A DNA stretch of 10,228 bases from Streptosporangiaceae bacterium. GTDB taxonomy: Bacteria > Actinomycetota > Actinomycetes > Streptosporangiales > Streptosporangiaceae. The notes under the pieces are model-generated. The model had not been told where the DNA came from, ran no database searches, and was given only the letters and a program-made list of their open reading frames with translations. Each line of letters opens with the position of its first letter. Positions within the stretch are counted from its first letter, which is position 1. This document shows positions 6,232-10,228 of this stretch, in pieces. Where the stretch lies: contig JASHTQ010000493.1 in the NCBI GenBank assembly GCA_030040475.1, forward strand, positions 1-10,228, read 5' to 3'. A program made the position numbers and the translations under genes.

Positions 6232-7059
6232 ATGCTGATCGCCGCGGCGGTGTGCCCGCACCCACCTCTTCTGGTGCCAGAGGCCACCGGTGCCTCCGGT
6301 CCCGGCCTGGCCGAACTCGAGCGGCTGCGGGCAGCGTGCCTTCAGGCCGTCGCCGCCCTTGCTGCTGAATCCCCCGACCTGATCGCGATCGTCGGTGGCG
6401 CCCCGCGCACCGCCGAGTATCCGCAGGACGCGTCGGCCACACTCGGCCACTTCGGCATACCGTTCGCCATCGGCGAGGCCTTCGCGGACCCGGGGGATCG
6501 GCCCGCCCTTCCGCTCTCGCTGACCATAGCCCGCTGGCTCCTCGCCCGTGCCGCACCCCGTACCCTGCGGGCCGAGTCTGGCACCACATGGTGGGGCATC
6601 GCGACCGATGCGCGGCCCGAGGAATGCCGGATTCTGGGGGAGAAGCTCGCCGCGCTCGCGCCGAGAGTCGCGCTGCTCGCGATGGGCGACGGCCCAGGCC
6701 GGCGGGCGCGCGGTATCGAGGCCGCGCAAGACCACGCGGCCGACCGCTATGACGCCCTGGTGGCCGCCGCCCTGGCCGGCGCCGACCCCGTCGCGCTTGC
6801 CGCCCTGGATCCCTGCCAGGACGGTGACCTTTTCGTCGCGGGCCGCGCCGCCTGGCAGGTCCTGGCGGGTGCGGCCGGCCGGGACCCGTTCGACGCCGAG
6901 TTGCGCTACGCCGCCGCGCCCTTCGAGGTGACCTATTTCGCCGCTAGCTGGCGACGCCGCACGCCATCATTACCAGCAATCCCGGCGGGCGACGCGCGAC
7001 AAGTGCGGCACCGGCGCCCGACGCGGACGGGCACACTGGTGGCATGGGCTCGGACGTGA
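6232..7059 (+). CDS. LigB/COG3885-like protein, class III extradiol dioxygenase superfamily
   Basis: This 275-residue protein starts with AAAVCPHPPLLVPE, the hallmark N-terminus of the actinobacterial proteins usually labelled class III extradiol dioxygenase subunit B-like. His10 corresponds to the first metal ligand of the superfamily. The second ligand region, normally a His after a strand, reads LIAIVGGAPRT and lacks His, so dioxygenase activity is doubtful. Later conserved blocks include LLAMGDGPGRRARG and DPCQDGDLFVAGRAAW. The recognisable domain ends near residue 240 (YFAASW). A 35-residue tail with nine arginines follows, contains the TTA codon at 6970-6972, and runs 16 bases into miaA. 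No strong ribosome-binding site precedes the ATG, suggesting coupling to the gene 12 bases upstream. Adjacency to miaA is typical of actinobacteria. The family is confident; the biochemical role is unknown. Confidence 0.88.
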   Translation: MLIAAAVCPHPPLLVPEATGASGPGLAELERLRAACLQAVAALAAESPDLIAIVGGAPRTAEYPQDASATLGHFGIPFAIGEAFADPGDRPALPLSLTIARWLLARAAPRTLRAESGTTWWGIATDARPEECRILGEKLAALAPRVALLAMGDGPGRRARGIEAAQDHAADRYDALVAAALAGADPVALAALDPCQDGDLFVAGRAAWQVLAGAAGRDPFDAELRYAAAPFEVTYFAASWRRRTPSLPAIPAGDARQVRHRRPTRTGTLVAWART

Positions 7060-7946
7060 TCGCCGTGGTGGGCGCGACCGCCACCGGCAAGTCGCGGCTG
7101 GCCATCGAATTGGCCCGCGTGCTAGGCGGCGAGATCGTCAATGCCGACTCGATGCAGCTGTACCAGGGCATGGATATCGGCACGGCCAAGGAACCGCAGA
7201 CCGAACGCCACGGCGTCCCGCATCATCTCCTCGACATCTGGCCGGTGACCAGGGCCGCGAACGTGGCCGAGTACCAGGCCCTGGCTCGCGCCGCGATCGA
7301 GGACATCGCCGGCCGCGGCCGTGTCCCGGTGCTCGTGGGTGGCTCGGGCCTGTACGTCCGCGCCGCTCTCGACGACCTTAACTTTCCCGGAACAGACAGT
7401 GGTGTCAGGGCGCGGCTAGAGGCCGAACTGACCCGGTGCGGCTCGTCGGCGCTGCACGCCAGGCTGGCGACGCTCGACCCGGCCGCGGCAGCCGCCATCC
7501 TGCCGAGTAACGGGCGCCGGATCGTGCGTGCCCTCGAGGTGATCGAGATATCAGGACGCCCGTATACGGCCACGCTGCCCGGCTACGACCAGGCAGGCGC
7601 CGCGGTACAGATCGGCATCGCGCTGCCGAGGCCGGAACTGGATCAGCGGATCGCGACCAGGGTCGAGCGGATGTGGCAGGCGGGTTTCGAGGCCGAGGTG
7701 CGCCGTCTGGTCGCCGACGGCCTACGGCAGGGCAAGACGGCCAGCCGCGCGCTCGGCTACCAGCAGGTGCTGCGCTATCTGGACGGCGACTGCACGCTGG
7801 ACGAGGCACGCGAGGAAACGATCCGCGCCACCCGGCGGTTCGCCCGCCGCCAGGAGTCCTGGTTCCGCCGCGACTCCAGGGTCAGCTGGCTCGACGCCGG
7901 CCAGCCGCCGGAAGCCCTGCTCGCCCAGGCGCTGCGCCTCACGTGA
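7044..7946 (+). CDS. miaA: tRNA dimethylallyltransferase MiaA
   Basis: MiaA transfers a dimethylallyl group from DMAPP to N6 of A37 in cytosolic tRNAs that read codons beginning with U. The protein is 300 residues, normal for the family. Visible motifs are the P-loop GATATGKS at residues 10-17, NADSMQLYQGMDIGTAK, HHLLDIW, GGSGLYVRA, NGRRIVRALEV and the C-terminal SRALGYQQV followed by RRFARRQESWFRRD. All key catalytic and nucleotide-binding blocks are intact. The ATG at 7044 overlaps the upstream gene by 16 bases. An in-frame GTG at 7056 would give a four-base GTGA overlap and is a plausible alternative start that loses only MGSD. The two genes are therefore translationally coupled. The usual downstream neighbour in many actinobacteria, dapF, is absent here; a convergent MOSC gene follows instead. 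Confidence 0.97.
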   Translation: MGSDVIAVVGATATGKSRLAIELARVLGGEIVNADSMQLYQGMDIGTAKEPQTERHGVPHHLLDIWPVTRAANVAEYQALARAAIEDIAGRGRVPVLVGGSGLYVRAALDDLNFPGTDSGVRARLEAELTRCGSSALHARLATLDPAAAAAILPSNGRRIVRALEVIEISGRPYTATLPGYDQAGAAVQIGIALPRPELDQRIATRVERMWQAGFEAEVRRLVADGLRQGKTASRALGYQQVLRYLDGDCTLDEAREETIRATRRFARRQESWFRRDSRVSWLDAGQPPEALLAQALRLT

Positions 7947-8586
7947 CCCGTCGGCGCGCCATTTCCTTGAGCTCCCGGGGCAGGGCATCGGCGACGAGCA
8001 GCCGCGGCAGCAGTTCCGGCTCGACGAGCAGCGCCCGGAAGGTCAAGGCCACGGTGACCTCGTGGTCGGGGCGGTGCACGATCTCTATCTCGTCCCCGGC
8101 CTGGATCTCACCCGGCTCGATTACCCGGAAGTACGCGCCGGGCCGCCCGGCCAGCGCGAATCGCTTGATCCAGCCGGCCTGCGCCAGCCATCCCTGGAAG
8201 GTTCCGCACGGTATCCGCGGCGCCGTTGCTTCCAGGACCACCGCGGGCCCGACCCGCCAGCGCTCGCCGACCAGCGCGCCGTTGCAGTCGATGCCTTCGG
8301 TCGTGAGGTTCTCGCCGAACACGCCGTTCGGCAGCGGCCGGTCCAGCTCGGCCGCCCAGAAGTCCAGGTCTTCCCTGGCGTAGGCGTAGACCGCCTGATC
8401 CGGCCCGCCGTGCTCGCGGACATCGTAAACCCGGTCTCCGGCCAGCCCGACCATGCCCATCCCCTTGGCGCGCGGGGGCGTGACCATGACCGGACCCTCC
8501 ACCGGCCGCTTGTCGATGCCGGTCAGCTTGATTGCTTTCCACGGGTTCTCGCGCGGCTGGCCGACGTTGACCGACAACAGCTTCAT
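7939..8586 (-). CDS. MOSC domain protein, YiiM-like
   Basis: MOSC domains bind the molybdenum cofactor sulfur or sulfide centre. YiiM-type members act in reduction of N-hydroxylated compounds such as base analogues. This 215-residue protein shows GLAGDRVYDVREHGG (about 47-61), DQAVYAYAREDLDFW, GVFGENL (88-94) and the conserved cysteine in PRIPCGTFQ (Cys127). The C-terminal part has the helical extension seen in YiiM rather than a ferredoxin domain. The ATG at 8584-8586 has no visible ribosome-binding site, but a TATGGT element lies six bases upstream, which would suit a leaderless transcript. It lies 46 bases after the amidohydrolase stop, so read-through from that operon is also possible. 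The 3' end overlaps miaA by eight bases in convergent orientation. The substrate is unknown. Confidence 0.93.
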   Translation of the reverse strand: MKLLSVNVGQPRENPWKAIKLTGIDKRPVEGPVMVTPPRAKGMGMVGLAGDRVYDVREHGGPDQAVYAYAREDLDFWAAELDRPLPNGVFGENLTTEGIDCNGALVGERWRVGPAVVLEATAPRIPCGTFQGWLAQAGWIKRFALAGRPGAYFRVIEPGEIQAGDEIEIVHRPDHEVTVALTFRALLVEPELLPRLLVADALPRELKEMARRRVT

Positions 8587-8592
8587 AACACG

Positions 8593-8598
8593 ACCATA
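8593..8598 (-). promoter_or_regulatory. Possible -10 element for a leaderless MOSC transcript
   Basis: Read on the minus strand, TATGGT (pattern TAnnnT) ends six bases before the ATG at 8586, which would place transcription start at or near the first base of the start codon. No good -35 is visible at 17-19 bases upstream, and there is no Shine-Dalgarno sequence. Confidence 0.3.
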
Positions 8599-8632
8599 CG
8601 CAGCGACTTGCCGTTAGGGCGATACCTGGCGG

Positions 8633-9772
8633 TCACATCTTGTCGCCGAGCCGGTAGGCCCGTTTCGCGTTGTCGGCGCAGATCATCCTGGCCAGGCGAG
8701 CCACGGCTCGTTCTGGATAAAAGCCTTGGGCCAGCCCAGCGCGGAGGAAATCCGAGAGCGCGCTGCGGAACAGCGCCGCGCCTAGGTAGTACAGCTCGGG
8801 CAGCCCGAACGCGTCCGAGGAATACAGGAACTTGCCGAACGGGGCCAGCTCGAGCGCCTCGGCGAGCAGCGCGGGTGCGCGGGCGCCCAGGTTGTGGGTG
8901 GCCAGTCCGGCGTCGACATACACATTCGAGAACACCTGGGCGAGGTAGCCCGCCTCACGGTGGAAGGGGTAGTTGTGCAGCAGCATGACGGGGACCCCGG
9001 TCGGCTCGATCGCCCGCAGCAGCGGGGTGAGCAGCAGCGGGTTGCAGCGGTGCAGGTCGACGTCGCTGTCTCCGTAGCCGACATGGAACTGGACAGGCAG
9101 CCCGAGGTCCACGCCGCACCAGACCAGGAACCTGGACAGGGTCTCGTCCGCGAGCCTGGGCGGACTCGACTCCGGGGTCCGGTTCGCCAGCCAGTCCTCG
9201 GCAGCGGCCGCCACCTCGGCGTCGGTCGGCCGCTCGGCGCCCAGCTCGAGCCCGGTCCGGTAGGCGGCGATCGACTTCACGCCGACCGCCGAGGCCGTGC
9301 GCGTGGCCAGCGCGGACCGGACTGCGTCGGCGAAACCTGATGGCCCGATGCCGGCCGCCGCCACGGCCTCCGCGACCCGCTCCAGCCGGACGATCTCGTG
9401 CGCGGTCGCCCCGGCCAGGCCGCCGAGTTCGGCCGGAGAGGTCAGCGGCTCGGGGGTGAAGCCGGTGTCCACGCACAGCACCGAGATCCCGGCCGCCTGC
9501 AGGAAGCGCTTGCTGATCTCGGGCGCGCCGAGTTCGGCCCGGCGGGCGACGTAGTCAGACAGGTCGGCATGTGGCGGAAGGTCGAGGACGGGTGGGCACA
9601 GGCGGCGGAAGGCGAACCCGGCCTGAGAGTCGAACACCGAGGCGCCCCGCACGCCGGTGCCCTCGTTCAGCATCGACTCCAGCGTCGACTCGTCTGCGTC
9701 GCGGTACAGCACCCCGTGGCAGTGGTGATCCACGAGGGGCTGCTCCGCGACGCAGGCGAGCAGTTCGGTCAC
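8633..9772 (-). CDS. Metal-dependent amidohydrolase, glutamine-synthetase-associated type
   Basis: This cytosolic TIM-barrel hydrolase of the amidohydrolase superfamily, 379 residues, resembles the amidohydrolase half of FluG-like proteins, often encoded beside glutamine-synthetase-like enzymes. The HxH metal motif is His17-x-His19 (LVDHHCHG). Further likely ligands are Lys166 (VGVKS), His230 (VQFHVGYGD), His266 (LLHNYPFH) and the final Asp320 (YSSDAFG). The GTG start at 9772 is chosen because GGAGG lies seven bases upstream and the family begins just before the HxH. An ATG 99 bases further upstream would add an arginine-rich, unconserved extension overlapping the permease gene. It follows the permease by 16 bases, so the two form an operon. 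Predicted role: hydrolysis in catabolism of an imported nitrogen compound, possibly a gamma-glutamylated amine. The substrate is inferred from context only. Confidence 0.9.
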   Translation of the reverse strand: MTELLACVAEQPLVDHHCHGVLYRDADESTLESMLNEGTGVRGASVFDSQAGFAFRRLCPPVLDLPPHADLSDYVARRAELGAPEISKRFLQAAGISVLCVDTGFTPEPLTSPAELGGLAGATAHEIVRLERVAEAVAAAGIGPSGFADAVRSALATRTASAVGVKSIAAYRTGLELGAERPTDAEVAAAAEDWLANRTPESSPPRLADETLSRFLVWCGVDLGLPVQFHVGYGDSDVDLHRCNPLLLTPLLRAIEPTGVPVMLLHNYPFHREAGYLAQVFSNVYVDAGLATHNLGARAPALLAEALELAPFGKFLYSSDAFGLPELYYLGAALFRSALSDFLRAGLAQGFYPERAVARLARMICADNAKRAYRLGDKM

Positions 9773-9779
9773 GCAGTTG

Positions 9780-9784
9780 CCTCC
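9780..9784 (-). promoter_or_regulatory. Ribosome-binding site fixing the amidohydrolase start
   Basis: GGAGG on the minus strand, seven bases before the GTG at 9772, lies in the 16-base gap after the permease stop. It decides in favour of this GTG over the ATG at 9871, which has no comparable site. Confidence 0.75.
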
Positions 9785-9788
9785 GGGC

Positions 9789-10228
9789 TCACGAGGCGTC
9801 GTCGTGCGCGGTCGCCAGTCGCGGGCTCGGCGCAGCGGCCTCGTCGCCCGACGGCGGCGCGATGCCCTCACGGGCGCCGAGCGCGGCCCCGAGCTTGCGC
9901 GCCGTCCGCGGCGCGGCGATCACCGCGATCACCGCCGCGATGATCCAGACACCGCAGACCACGGGCTCCCACTCCCCGGGACCCGAGGTCGGGTACGGAA
10001 TCACGTTGCGGTACAGCGTGTACCCGAGCACGACCAGCCCGGCGATCGGAATCACGATCTGCCACATCGGCACCGTCAGCTTCCGGCGCACGAACACCAG
10101 AATGATGCAGCCGAGCGAGGCCAGGATGTAGGCGACGAGCAGGATCAGCGTGCCGATGGTACCGGACCATATGAAGCTGTCCTCGGCGGTGGCGTGGAAG
10201 GCGGTGGTGTAGATGATCACCGTGACGG
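9789..10228 (-). CDS. APC-superfamily amino acid permease, C-terminal part
   Basis: This is the last 145 or so residues of an integral-membrane amino acid/polyamine/organocation transporter; the frame is open to the right edge, so the start lies outside. Three helices are visible: IGTLILLVAYILASLGCI followed by VRR, WQIVIPIAGLVVLGYTLY, and a last helix around VVCGVWIIAAVIAVIAA. Between the last two, RNVIPYPTSGPGEWEP is typical of the loop before the final helix of actinobacterial APC permeases. The C-terminal tail is hydrophilic and Ala/Asp-rich, hence cytoplasmic. It is co-oriented with the amidohydrolase 16 bases downstream, which suggests import of that enzyme's substrate or its precursor. 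Substrate not determinable. Confidence 0.88.
   Translation of the reverse strand, partial: VTVIIYTTAFHATAEDSFIWSGTIGTLILLVAYILASLGCIILVFVRRKLTVPMWQIVIPIAGLVVLGYTLYRNVIPYPTSGPGEWEPVVCGVWIIAAVIAVIAAPRTARKLGAALGAREGIAPPSGDEAAAPSPRLATAHDDAS

Noticed and set aside
9773..9871. Upstream ATG extending the amidohydrolase by 33 residues
   Set aside because: The extension is arginine-rich, overlaps the permease gene and lacks a ribosome-binding site, whereas the GTG at 9772 has GGAGG at ideal spacing.
1..10228. tRNA, rRNA, CRISPR, insertion sequences or integration sites
   Set aside because: No cloverleaf-like segment, no regularly spaced repeat-spacer pattern, no transposase or integrase motifs and no terminal inverted repeats were seen; the gaps are all under 250 bases.

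Overview
This is high-GC DNA with strong G/C preference at third codon positions, GTG starts, ATGA-type overlaps and an AfsR/SARP-type regulator. These features point to an actinomycete; I cannot place it to family or genus. Every protein-coding stretch longer than about 80 codons that I accept has clear codon structure. I see no RNA genes, insertion sequences, CRISPR arrays or integrase-type genes.

Layout, plus strand. Bases 1-1472 are the end of an ABC transporter operon, with two translationally coupled PotB/PotC-type inner-membrane permeases; the first is cut by the window edge. After a 145-base gap comes a 1020-residue orphan regulator (1618-4680). It has a SARP-type winged helix, a bacterial transcriptional activation domain (BTAD), an NB-ARC/STAND ATPase and seven 40-residue TPRs in perfect register. 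A small, very acidic unknown protein follows 21 bases downstream (4702-4959) and is probably co-transcribed. A C-rich tract with a 27-base-spaced repeat and two overlapping hairpins closes this unit. A second unit begins at 5206: a four-helix membrane protein whose long acidic tail carries tryptophans about every 11 residues, a LigB/COG3885-like protein, and miaA (tRNA dimethylallyltransferase).

Layout, minus strand. A YiiM-like MOSC protein converges on miaA with an 8-base 3' overlap. Beyond it, an APC amino-acid permease (cut by the right edge) and a metal-dependent amidohydrolase of the glutamine-synthetase-associated type form an operon read leftwards.

How the genes work together. The left edge (PotBC-type importer) and the right edge (APC permease plus amidohydrolase) both look like nitrogen or polyamine uptake and catabolism, but they are separated by unrelated genes and need not be linked. 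The LigB-like gene next to miaA is a common actinobacterial housekeeping arrangement. The least conventional parts are the regulator with its small acidic partner, the tryptophan-periodic membrane protein, and the lone TTA codon in the gene that overlaps miaA. No complete new defence or biosynthetic system is visible. The best candidate for an undescribed functional pair is the STAND regulator plus the 85-residue acidic protein.
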